From: Myxococcales bacterium | Lineage (GTDB): Bacteria > Myxococcota_A > Polyangia > Nannocystales > Nannocystaceae | DNA: 64,000 nt | Direction: 5' to 3' | Assembly (NCBI GenBank): GCA_020633295.1 | Contig: JACKDW010000001.1 | Coordinates: forward strand, 62,001-126,000 | Part shown: piece by piece, positions 8,316 through 15,802 of the stretch | Numbering within the stretch: the first letter of the stretch is position 1 | Layout: each line of letters opens with the position of its first letter | Made by a program: the position numbers and the translations under genes | Notes under the pieces: generated by a model | Told to the model about the DNA's origin: nothing | The model's database searches: none | The model's input: the letters and a program-made list of their open reading frames with translations, nothing else

Positions 8316-8442
8316 ACGGAGTCGTGCGAGATCCCGCACGACGCGAGCGCGAGCGCGCGCGCGCCTGCTGCGATGGTTTTTCGGCATGCTCCGGACCAAC
8401 GCGCGCGGTGCGGGAGACCACCGCCGTGTTACGAGAGGTGCC

Positions 8443-10080
8443 ATGTCACTCGGTCTGTTCAACGTCCCGACCCCGAGCAACGAACCGGTCCGCAGCTACG
8501 CGCCGGAGAGCCCCGAGCGCGCGAGCATCAAGCAGGTCCTCCGCCGCCAGGCCTCGGAGGAGATCGAGGTGCCGCTGTGGATTGGCGGCGAGTGCGTGCG
8601 GACGGGGCGGACGGTGGCGATCACGATGCCCCACGACCACGGGCACAAGCTCGGCGAGTATCACCGCGCGAGCGCGGCGGACGTCGAGCGCGCGATCGCG
8701 GCCGCCGAGACGGCCAAGCCGGGCTGGGCGGCGCTGCCCTGGGAGCAGCGCGCGGCCGTGTTCCTGCGGGCGGCGAGCCTGCTCGCGGGGCCCTTTCGCG
8801 ACGAGCTGAACGCCGCGACGATGCTCGGCCAGTCAAAGACGGTGCACCAGGCCGAGATCGACTCGGCCTGCGAGCTCATCGACTTCTGGCGCTTCAACCC
8901 CCACTACCTGACGCAGCTGTACCGCGACCAGCCGATCTCGACGCCGGGGACGTGGAACCGCCTCGAGTACCGCCCGCTCGACGGCTTCGTGTTCGCGATC
9001 ACGCCGTTCAACTTCACGTCGATCGCCGGCAACCTGCCGACCGCGCCGGCGCTGTGCGGCAACACGGTGGTCTGGAAGCCCGCGTCGACTGCGGTCTACA
9101 GCGCGCACAAGATCATGGAGCTGCTGACCGCCGCCGGCCTGCCCCCCGGCGTCATCAACCTCGTGCCGGGGAGCGGCGCCGAGGTCGGCGACCCGGTGCT
9201 CGCGCACCCGAAGCTCGCGGGCGTGCACTTCACCGGGAGCACGGGTGTCTTTAAAGGCATGTGGCGAAAGATCGGCGAGGGCATCGATCGCTACACCGCC
9301 TACCCGCGCGTCGTCGGCGAGACCGGCGGCAAGGACTTCGTGTTCGCGCACCGGAGCGCGGAGGTCGACTCGCTGGCGAACTTCCTGCTGCGCGGCGCGT
9401 TCGAGTACCAGGGGCAGAAGTGCTCGGCGGCGTCGCGCGCCTACATCCCCGACAACCTGTGGCCGCGGCTGCGCGAGCGCCTCGCCGACGAGCTCGGCTC
9501 GATCACCGTGGGCGACGTGAGCGACTTCCGGAACTTCATGGGCGCGGTCATCGACGGGCGCAGCTACAGCAAGCTCAAGGGCGCGATCGACGAGGCCAAG
9601 GGCAAGGTCGGCGGCGAGATCGCCGAGGTCCTCGGCGGCGACTGTGACGACCGCGTGGGTTACTTCGTGCGCCCGACGGTGATCGTCTCGAACACGCCGA
9701 GCTCGCGCACCATGGTCGAGGAGCTGTTCGGACCGGTCCTGACGATCCACGTCTACAAGGCGGACGCCTACGCGGAGACCCTGGCGCTGTGCGATCGCAC
9801 GAGCGAGTACGCCTTGACCGGGGCCGTGTTCGCGACGGATCGCGCGGCCATCACCCAGGCGACCGACGCGCTGCGCCACGCGGCGGGGAACTTCTACGTC
9901 AACGACAAGCCGACCGGCGCGGTCGTCGGGCAGCAGCCCTTCGGGGGCAGCCGCGCGAGCGGGACCAACGACAAGGCCGGCAGCATGCTGAACCTGATCC
10001 GCTGGATCTCGCCGCGCACGATCAAGGAGACCTTCACGCCGCTGAGCGGCTACCGCTACCCGTTCATGGACCAGGCCTAG
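8443..10080 (+). CDS. pruA: 1-pyrroline-5-carboxylate dehydrogenase (L-glutamate gamma-semialdehyde dehydrogenase)
   Basis: This enzyme oxidises glutamate semialdehyde/P5C to glutamate with NAD+, the second step of proline breakdown. It has 545 residues, the length of stand-alone mitochondrial-type P5CDH (ALDH4A1-like), not the bifunctional PutA. Visible motifs are FNFTSIAGNLPTAPAL, the NAD-site FTGST, general base Glu293 in GETGGKD, nucleophile Cys327 in GQKCSA, and the signature NDKPTGAVVGQQPFGG. The ATG at 8443 has GAGAGG upstream and gives the usual N-terminus LFNVPTPSNEPV. No proline dehydrogenase gene is in the window. Confidence 0.96.
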   Translation: MSLGLFNVPTPSNEPVRSYAPESPERASIKQVLRRQASEEIEVPLWIGGECVRTGRTVAITMPHDHGHKLGEYHRASAADVERAIAAAETAKPGWAALPWEQRAAVFLRAASLLAGPFRDELNAATMLGQSKTVHQAEIDSACELIDFWRFNPHYLTQLYRDQPISTPGTWNRLEYRPLDGFVFAITPFNFTSIAGNLPTAPALCGNTVVWKPASTAVYSAHKIMELLTAAGLPPGVINLVPGSGAEVGDPVLAHPKLAGVHFTGSTGVFKGMWRKIGEGIDRYTAYPRVVGETGGKDFVFAHRSAEVDSLANFLLRGAFEYQGQKCSAASRAYIPDNLWPRLRERLADELGSITVGDVSDFRNFMGAVIDGRSYSKLKGAIDEAKGKVGGEIAEVLGGDCDDRVGYFVRPTVIVSNTPSSRTMVEELFGPVLTIHVYKADAYAETLALCDRTSEYALTGAVFATDRAAITQATDALRHAAGNFYVNDKPTGAVVGQQPFGGSRASGTNDKAGSMLNLIRWISPRTIKETFTPLSGYRYPFMDQA

Positions 10081-10201
10081 CGGCCCCCGGTCCGGCGCGA
10101 ATGTGCTCCCGGAGAAATAAGTCGTTGTCGAGCCGTTGAGGAGCACGATAGCCTTTGCGGGCTTCCACGCAGACCACCGAGAAGCACTGAGAAGGACGAC
10201 C

Positions 10202-10480
10202 ATGCGCAAGAACACAGCACTCCTCACCCTCATCGGCGCCGCCATCTCCCTGTCGATCGGGGCGTGCTCGGCCAAACCCGACGAGGCGACGTGCACGAAG
10301 CTCGGCGAGAAGTACTACGAGCTCGAGAAAGACAACGTGCCGGATCCGTCCCTCGCGGAGGGCGAGAAGGCTCGCTACACCGACGACTGCAAGGGCGGCA
10401 AGTACACCAAGGCGCAGACCGACTGCGCGCTCGGGGCGGCGGACGGCGCGGCCTTCGAGAAGTGCTTCGCGGGCGCCTGA
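10202..10480 (+). CDS. small four-Cys lipoprotein, function unknown
   Basis: This 92-residue protein has a lipoprotein signal (LTLIGAAISLSIGAC) and AAGGA upstream of the ATG. The mature part has four Cys beside the lipidated one or close to it, arranged in CTKLGEKYYELE, DDCKGGK, TDCALG and FEKCF. The same spacing recurs in the next gene, which shows the two are paralogues. The region is probably two disulphide-linked helices anchored at a membrane. No known family is recognised. Confidence 0.85.
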   Translation: MRKNTALLTLIGAAISLSIGACSAKPDEATCTKLGEKYYELEKDNVPDPSLAEGEKARYTDDCKGGKYTKAQTDCALGAADGAAFEKCFAGA

Positions 10481-10539
10481 TCGACCCCTGAACCCGGGCG
10501 CGCGGCGTGACCGGCCGCCGCCCGCCACCTGGCCTCACC

Positions 10540-11064
10540 ATGCGAGATCGAAGCACCCACGCGCTCCCTGGCCTCCTCTTGCTGCTGTGCGCCGCCGCGT
10601 TCACGCTCGGCGGCTGCGGCAATCACCCCGACCGCGCCCAGTGTGAGGCCTTCGCCGACCACTACATCGAGCTCGCGGTCAAGCAGTACGAGGATCCCGA
10701 GGACATCCGGGTGGCGCGCGAGACCGCGGAGGGCGCTCGCGGCCAGTTCGTCAATCACTGCGTCGACGCGGGCTCGACCCAGTCGCTCAATTGCGCGCTC
10801 GCGGCCACGAACCTCGAGACCTATCGCGAGTGCTTCCCGAAGCCCGCGAAGGACGAGGACGCGAAGAAGGCGGCGGAGGGCGGCGAGCCGGCCAAGCCGA
10901 CGACGAAGCCCAAGCCCGCGCCCAAGAAGACTGCGGCGCCGGCGAAGCCACCCGCAGCGCCACCCGCAGCGCCATCAACAGCGCCATCAACAGCGCCGCC
11001 GGCGGACGCCAAGACCGGAGAGGCCGCTTCCAGCGAGAAGCCGGCCGCGGATCCCCCGACCTAG
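10540..11064 (+). CDS. four-Cys lipoprotein with Pro/Ala/Lys tail, paralogue of the preceding gene
   Basis: This 174-residue protein starts at the ATG at 10540; an upstream in-frame GTG at 10507 would add 11 residues but gives a poorer signal peptide. The lipobox is LGGC. The Cys-bearing core (CEAFADHYIELA, NHCVD, LNCALA, YRECF) aligns with the 10202 gene. It is followed by a long Lys/Pro/Ala tail that could span the peptidoglycan. The end of that tail is encoded by four 12-bp repeats. Function unknown. Confidence 0.85.
   Translation: MRDRSTHALPGLLLLLCAAAFTLGGCGNHPDRAQCEAFADHYIELAVKQYEDPEDIRVARETAEGARGQFVNHCVDAGSTQSLNCALAATNLETYRECFPKPAKDEDAKKAAEGGEPAKPTTKPKPAPKKTAAPAKPPAAPPAAPSTAPSTAPPADAKTGEAASSEKPAADPPT
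10954..11001 (+). repeat. 12-bp tandem repeat, 4 units, in a lipoprotein tail
   Basis: The units GCAGCGCCACCC, GCAGCGCCATCA, ACAGCGCCATCA and ACAGCGCCGCCG encode Ala/Pro/Ser/Thr-rich tetrapeptides near the C-terminus of the 10540 gene. This is one of five 12-bp-period arrays in the window. Confidence 0.8.
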
Positions 11065-11082
11065 GGACGCGCCAGCGCGTCC
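11065..11082. terminator. hairpin just after a stop codon, weak terminator candidate
   Basis: GGACGCG-CCAG-CGCGTCC begins directly after the TAG of the 10540 gene. A second small hairpin CCCGC-TAC-GCGGG follows at 11094-11106. There is no T-run, so Rho-independent termination is uncertain. The site lies between convergent genes. Confidence 0.3.
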
Positions 11083-11149
11083 GTACGTCGACCCGCTACG
11101 CGGGCGAGTGGGACGAGCGAGGCGCGTGGACGCGGACCGCCAGGCTCGC

Positions 11150-12262
11150 CTAGCGCCCGAGCAGGCGATCGACGAGCCCCTTGCCCTTGCGGGGTCCCAC
11201 CGAGTCGCCGAACGAGGTCGCGAGCTGCTGCAGCAGATCGTGCTGCTCGCTCGAGAGCTTCTTCGGGACCGTGACGTCGACGTGGATGTGGTGATCGCCG
11301 CGTCCGCGACCGCCGAGCACCGGGATCCCCTTCCCGCGCCGCGTGATCACCTCGCCCGGCTGCGTGCCTGGCTCAATGGTCAGCTCGAAGTCCTCCTCGA
11401 GGGTCGGGATCGTGATGGCGCAGCCGAGCGCCGCCTGGAACATCGTGATCGTCGCCTTCGAGTGGATGTCGAACTCCTCGCGGATGAAGCGAGGATCCTC
11501 CTCGACGGCGATGACGACGTAGAGGTTGCCGGGCGGTCCGCCGAGCTCGCCGGGCTGCCCGCGTCGCGGGATGCGGAGCGTCTGGCCGTCGTCGACGCCG
11601 GCGGGGATGTTGATCTTGAGCGTGGTCTCGGTCTGCACGGTGCCGGTGCCAGAGCACTTCTGGCACGGCTTCGTGATGATGGTGCCGTTGCCGTGACAGC
11701 GCGGGCACGTCGTCTGCACGACGAAGAAGCCCTGTCGGTGCACGACTTGACCGTTGCCGCCGCACTGCGAGCAGGTCTCGGGGGAGGTGCCCGGCGCCGC
11801 GCCGCTGCCCTCGCACGTACCGCACGCGTCGCGTCGGGGCACCGTGATCTCGCGCTCGATCCCGGCGACCGCCTCGGCGAAGGGGATGCGAACGCGCATC
11901 TTGATGTCGGCGCCACGCCGCGGACCGCCGCGCCGACCGCCGCCGAAGCCGAGGTTGCCGAACAAGTCGCCGAACAGGTCGCCGAACCGGCTGAAGATCT
12001 CATCGGTCCCGTGGAAGCCGCTGAACCCGGCGCGAGACGGGCCCTCGTGACCGTACTGGTCATAGAGCTGGCGCTTCTGATCGTCGCTGAGGACCTCGAA
12101 GGCCTCGGCGGCCTCCTTGAATTGTTCCTCGGCGGAGGGATCGTCCGGGTTGCGATCGGGGTGGTACTTCAGCGCGAGTTTGCGATAGGCGCGCTTGATA
12201 TCCGGAGCGGACGCTCCTCGTTCGACGCCGAGGACCTCGTAGTAATCACGTTTCGCGGGCAC
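11150..12262 (-). CDS. dnaJ: chaperone protein DnaJ
   Basis: This is a 370-residue class I (type A) J-protein that stimulates DnaK ATPase and binds substrates. It has a J domain with HPD at residues 34-36, a Gly/Phe-rich region (FGDLFGNLGFGGG), and a zinc domain with all four CxxCxGxG repeats (CGTCEGSG, CSQCGGNG, CPRCHGNG, CQKCSGTG). The substrate-binding C-terminal domains follow. The GTG start gives the canonical PAKRDYYEVLG. No dnaK or grpE is adjacent. A strong promoter places the transcript start only a few bases before the start codon. Confidence 0.97.
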   Translation of the reverse strand: MPAKRDYYEVLGVERGASAPDIKRAYRKLALKYHPDRNPDDPSAEEQFKEAAEAFEVLSDDQKRQLYDQYGHEGPSRAGFSGFHGTDEIFSRFGDLFGDLFGNLGFGGGRRGGPRRGADIKMRVRIPFAEAVAGIEREITVPRRDACGTCEGSGAAPGTSPETCSQCGGNGQVVHRQGFFVVQTTCPRCHGNGTIITKPCQKCSGTGTVQTETTLKINIPAGVDDGQTLRIPRRGQPGELGGPPGNLYVVIAVEEDPRFIREEFDIHSKATITMFQAALGCAITIPTLEEDFELTIEPGTQPGEVITRRGKGIPVLGGRGRGDHHIHVDVTVPKKLSSEQHDLLQQLATSFGDSVGPRKGKGLVDRLLGR

Positions 12263-12271
12263 CGCGCGCGA

Positions 12272-12300
12272 AACCTAGTCACGACGAGGTTCCCTGTCAA
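12272..12300 (-). promoter_or_regulatory. dnaJ promoter, TTGACA-N17-TAGGTT
   Basis: Read on the minus strand, TTGACA (12300-12295), a 17-base spacer and TAGGTT (12277-12272) form a near-ideal sigma-70 promoter, with an A-tract upstream. The expected start point is near 12265, about three bases before the GTG. No heat-shock-sigma consensus is seen. Confidence 0.7.
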
Positions 12301-12456
12301 TCGTCGAGTTCGGGGTTTTTTCGCCGTTCTTCGCGCCATGGGACGCGTCCGGACCCACGACTTCGTCGCCGACTTCCAAAGGCGGCGTCTCGCTCATGAA
12401 TTACTGGAGCACAGGTCGTGTGTGGTAGGTTTGGGGTGCCAGAGGACACAACACCC

Positions 12457-13074
12457 ATGCTGAAGTCGCTCCGCTCCGTCTCCAAGGTCGTCGCTGTCTG
12501 CGCGCTCGTTGCGGTTCCGCTCTCCTGCGGCGATCCCGACGAGGTCATGCTCGAAGTTGATGAGCAGGGCGTTTGGGAGATGACGATGGAAGATGTCAGC
12601 GGCGACGAGGGGCTCGAGAACCTCGACGGCGCGCGGCTCGAAAAATATCTGCTCATGTTCACGCGCACGAGCGAGAACCTCGAGTCGCAAAACGTGCAGG
12701 GCCAGGTCATCGCGGCCACGTGCATCGACTCGGGTGGCGTCACCTCGTCCCCATCGGACAGCACCCCGTGTAACGGTGGCTACCGCTGTGACTGCTACAA
12801 CTACAGCTACGGCGGCAACATCATGAACCTCAAGTGGGTCTCGTCGACCGTCGATCGCCCGGAGCCGGACACCGGCGATACCGAGGGCGGCGACATCAAC
12901 GAGGCCTCGGTGCGCCTGACGGCCTTCGGTGAGGCGGCCGGCACGTATCAGTTCACGTCGCTCCCGCTCGGGCTGTTCGGCTGCCAGAACGAGAACTGCA
13001 AGTACGCCTTCCAGTCGGGCCGCGCGGAGTCGAAGTTCGTCTCGACGATGTGCAACGACACGTGCGAGGAGTAG
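12457..13074 (+). CDS. secreted lipoprotein-like protein, Cys-rich, function unknown
   Basis: This 205-residue protein begins MLKSLRSVSKVV with AGAGGA upstream. The hydrophobic signal ends VPLSC, an imperfect lipobox (Pro instead of Leu at -3). The mature part has an early acidic segment, then a middle with TCIDSGG, TPCNGGYRCDCYNYSYGG and an end with FGCQNENCKY and TMCNDTCEE. The even number of Cys suggests disulphides outside the cytoplasm. A possible TAGGTT -10 box is at 12426. I recognise no family. Confidence 0.8.
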   Translation: MLKSLRSVSKVVAVCALVAVPLSCGDPDEVMLEVDEQGVWEMTMEDVSGDEGLENLDGARLEKYLLMFTRTSENLESQNVQGQVIAATCIDSGGVTSSPSDSTPCNGGYRCDCYNYSYGGNIMNLKWVSSTVDRPEPDTGDTEGGDINEASVRLTAFGEAAGTYQFTSLPLGLFGCQNENCKYAFQSGRAESKFVSTMCNDTCEE

Positions 13075-13081
13075 CCACGGG

Positions 13082-13112
13082 ACGCCCGACGTGACTCGAC
13101 CCCGTCGGGCGT
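13082..13112 (+). terminator. 9-bp inverted repeat after the 12457 gene, possible terminator
   Basis: ACGCCCGAC (13082-13090) and GTCGGGCGT (13104-13112) form a perfect 9-bp stem with a 13-base loop, starting 8 bases after the stop codon. No T-run follows beyond GTT. It also covers the upstream promoter area of the tRNA-Sec gene. Confidence 0.4.
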
Positions 13113-13119
13113 GTTGGGC

Positions 13120-13125
13120 TATGGT
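13120..13125 (+). promoter_or_regulatory. TATGGT -10 box six bases before mature tRNA-Sec
   Basis: TATGGT is followed by six bases and then the first G of the tRNA at 13132. Transcription would therefore begin at or next to the mature 5' end. A weak -35 (TCGACC, 13096-13101) is 18 bases upstream. Confidence 0.45.
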
Positions 13126-13131
13126 CTCCGT

Positions 13132-13226
13132 GGAAGTGCGTGGTTCGCTGGTGCGGCCCCCGGTCTTCAAAACCGGTGCGGGGTGCGAGGAGCACGCCGG
13201 GCAGGTTCGATTCCTGTGCACCTCCG
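13132..13226 (+). tRNA. selC: tRNA-Sec (anticodon UCA)
   Basis: This 95-base gene matches the length and layout of bacterial selenocysteine tRNA. The 8-bp acceptor stem (GGAAGTGC with GCACCTCC, one A-C mismatch) is longer than in ordinary tRNAs. It also has the anticodon loop CTTCAAA with anticodon TCA, a long variable arm, the T arm CAGG-TTCGATT-CCTG and discriminator G. The order GGGCAGGTTCGA and the CTTCAAA loop closely resemble E. coli selC. CCA is not encoded. It inserts selenocysteine at UGA with SelA, SelB and SelD, none of which is in this window. Confidence 0.95.
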
Positions 13227-13290
13227 TTCATCGAGTCGTACGTCGACTCGCGCCGTCAGCCTGATGCGCACCTAGACCGCGACGGACAAC

Positions 13291-15717
13291 ATGCTTGAAC
13301 AGGGAACGGCAGCCGCTGCGTACGTAGGCGCTTCTGTCGTCCGCAGCTACCTGCTCGCGTCGCTCCCCTTCGTCGCGCTGGGCGGGGGGCTGTGGATCAC
13401 GCTGGCGACACGCGGCGTGCAATTTCGCCGCCTCGGGCGCGCGCTCGCGACGGCCCGGAGCGGACGCGGCGTGCGACTCGCGGGGCTGCTCGCGGGCAGC
13501 GTCGGCGTCGGCAGCGTCGCCGCGGCCGCGCTCGCGCTCGAGGCCGCGGGACCCGGCGCGATCGCGTGGATGTGGATCGTCGCCATCCTCGGGATGGGCG
13601 TGAGCTGGGCCGAGGTGACCGTGAGCGCGCGCCTCCCCGGCTCGGAGGGCGCGGCGCCAGGTCCGATGACCGCCGCGCACGCGGGGCTCGGGCGGCTGGG
13701 CGGCGCGCTGGGGCTGCTGTACGCGCTCTCGCTGCTCACGTCGACGGTGGCCGTGGGCGCCGTGTTCCAGGCCGAGCAGACCGGGCAATGGATGCGCGAG
13801 CTTATGTCCGTGCGCCCCGAGATCACCGCGATCCTCCTCGCGCTGGCGACCGCGGGGCTCGTGCTGCTCTCGCCGACGCGCGCGCATCGCTGGGCGAGCC
13901 GCCTCGCGCTCCCACTCCTCGGGATCTACGTGCTCGGCGCGCTGATCGTGATCGGCGGCGCGGCGGGCGAGGCAGGCGCCGCGCTCTCGACCATCATCAC
14001 CGAGGCGTTCTCGGCCGAGACCTTCGGCGCGGGGCTGCTGTCCGGCGGGCTCGTGGTGGTGCTGCAGACCGCGGTGCTCCGCTCGACCCTGGCCCACGAG
14101 GCGGGCCTCGGGACGCTCGCGATCGCGGCCACGGCGAGCGTCGACGAAGATGAACCAGAGGACACCCAGCGCCCGGCGCTGCTGGCGATGCTCGTGCCGG
14201 CGATCACGACGCTCGGGCTCGGCACGCTGACGGCGCTGGTCGTGATGCTCTCGGGCGCGAGCCAGCGTGAGCGCGCGGCCGAGCGCCTGTTTTTGCCGCT
14301 CGCGCAGCTCGAGCGCCACGAGATCACCGCGAGCGAGCTCGGCCAGGCCTTCACGCTCCCCGAGCACACGGCGCTGGCGAGCAAGCGACGCTACCGCATG
14401 GTGATGCGCGCGAACCCGCGGGGTCACAAGGTCGGGACGCTCGCCAACGACGAGCGCACCGTCGGCATGCCGGCCTGGGAGAACGCCGCCGCCGTCGACA
14501 CGCTGTACTTCCGCCACAAGGACGAGCGCGGGCAGCACGAAGCCTTCGACGTCGCGGTGCCCTGCGAGCGCGTCGACACCGATCTGGCGGGCGTGCCGTG
14601 GATCGAGCTGACCCCGAAGGACCCGGAGCTCAACCTGCGCATCATGATGCGCGGGCGCGAGCTCGACGGCCCGTTCGTGCACCTCGGCGACGTCGAGTTC
14701 CCGGGCGTCGTGCTGCCCTCGGTGCGCCGCGGCGAGGCGGACACCGAGGGCGCGCAGGAGACCTTGACGCTGTTCGAAGAGCCGAAGTCGGAGGGCTCGC
14801 CGCACAACCCCTCGCTCCGGAGCCTCGTGACGCTCGGCTTCGCCGGCCCCTACGTGGTCGGGCCCGCGGGACAGGAGCGCCCGCCGTGGGGGCTGATCGC
14901 CGCCGAGGGCTTCTCGCCCGCGCCCGGCTCGCTCGCGCACCTCCGCTTCCTCTCGCCGGCGCGCGGGCTCGACGTCGGCTTCCTCAACCCGCGCGGCGAG
15001 CTCGAGCTGCCGGCGTGGGCGTTCTTGACCGCCGCGGACACGGCGATCGTCCGTCACCGCGAGGACCCGTCGCGCGACTTCCCGGTCCCCGTGACCTACG
15101 AGCTGCGCGAGGATCGCCTGCTGTTCACGAGCGTGGCGCCGGACTTCACGTTCGCGGACCTGCGGACGCTGACCGACTACGAGCCGCGGCCGTACCTGGT
15201 CGCCCCGCCCTACTCGATGACCGTCGAGGTCCACGAGGGCGCGCGGCTCCCCGTCGAGTACCGAGAGCGTCGAGCGCTGATCCCGGTGGATGACTACCAG
15301 GCGCCGCTCGCCGCAGGGCTGCGCCGCGCGAACCCGCGAGAGGTCCTCGCCACGCGCATGATCGGGCCGCTCGTCGATCACGACGGCGCCGGCGTGGTCG
15401 CGAGCGGCTTCCTGCGCGAGCTCCCGCGCCCGCTCGCGTGGCTCGTGGCGCTCTCCTTGCTCGGCATGGTCGCGCTGACGCTGCGCGCCTGGGCGCACCA
15501 CGGCGCGGCGGCCTTCGCCTCCCTGCTCGGCAACAACGGCTGGGTGCGCGCCGTGTTCCTCGCCATGTTCGTGCTCCTGATCGCGATCGGCGCGAGCTAC
15601 CCGCTGTACCACCTGATTCGCTGGATCGACGCGAGCCTCGCGCTCACCCTCCAGCTGCAGCTGGTGTTGTTGCTCTTGCTCACGCCGCACGTCTTCCGGG
15701 CCAGCCGCGACGCGTAG
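13291..15717 (+). CDS. AGCS-like (alanine/glycine:cation symporter family) membrane protein with a large soluble insertion
   Basis: This 808-residue protein has an N-terminal half with several membrane segments and AGCS hallmarks. These are RGVQFRRLGRAL, GVGSVAAAALALEAAGPGAI, WMWIVAILGMGVSWAEV and RSTLAHEAGLGTLAIAA, the last matching the SNEAGLGSAPI-type motif. Normal AGCS carriers are about 450-550 residues. Here residues about 335-705 are a hydrophilic region with beta-rich stretches, followed by three hydrophobic segments (about 710-800). Typical Gly-Asn/Thr residues of the sodium/substrate site (GTGNI) read GVGSV. Transport activity is therefore uncertain; it may be a sensor or a scaffold. 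It lies just after tRNA-Sec, without an obvious link. Confidence 0.75.
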   Translation: MLEQGTAAAAYVGASVVRSYLLASLPFVALGGGLWITLATRGVQFRRLGRALATARSGRGVRLAGLLAGSVGVGSVAAAALALEAAGPGAIAWMWIVAILGMGVSWAEVTVSARLPGSEGAAPGPMTAAHAGLGRLGGALGLLYALSLLTSTVAVGAVFQAEQTGQWMRELMSVRPEITAILLALATAGLVLLSPTRAHRWASRLALPLLGIYVLGALIVIGGAAGEAGAALSTIITEAFSAETFGAGLLSGGLVVVLQTAVLRSTLAHEAGLGTLAIAATASVDEDEPEDTQRPALLAMLVPAITTLGLGTLTALVVMLSGASQRERAAERLFLPLAQLERHEITASELGQAFTLPEHTALASKRRYRMVMRANPRGHKVGTLANDERTVGMPAWENAAAVDTLYFRHKDERGQHEAFDVAVPCERVDTDLAGVPWIELTPKDPELNLRIMMRGRELDGPFVHLGDVEFPGVVLPSVRRGEADTEGAQETLTLFEEPKSEGSPHNPSLRSLVTLGFAGPYVVGPAGQERPPWGLIAAEGFSPAPGSLAHLRFLSPARGLDVGFLNPRGELELPAWAFLTAADTAIVRHREDPSRDFPVPVTYELREDRLLFTSVAPDFTFADLRTLTDYEPRPYLVAPPYSMTVEVHEGARLPVEYRERRALIPVDDYQAPLAAGLRRANPREVLATRMIGPLVDHDGAGVVASGFLRELPRPLAWLVALSLLGMVALTLRAWAHHGAAAFASLLGNNGWVRAVFLAMFVLLIAIGASYPLYHLIRWIDASLALTLQLQLVLLLLLTPHVFRASRDA

Positions 15718-15802
15718 CCGCTGGCGGCGTCCCTTGTCGCCGCAACGTTGTTTCACCACGTAGGTTGCGAAAACCTCGTGATACTCGATAGCTTCGTTAC
15801 CG

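Noticed and set aside
12457..15717. Genes near tRNA-Sec checked for selenoproteins (in-frame TGA)
   Set aside because: Neither neighbouring gene has an internal TGA followed by an extension in frame with conserved sequence; no selenoprotein family was recognised.
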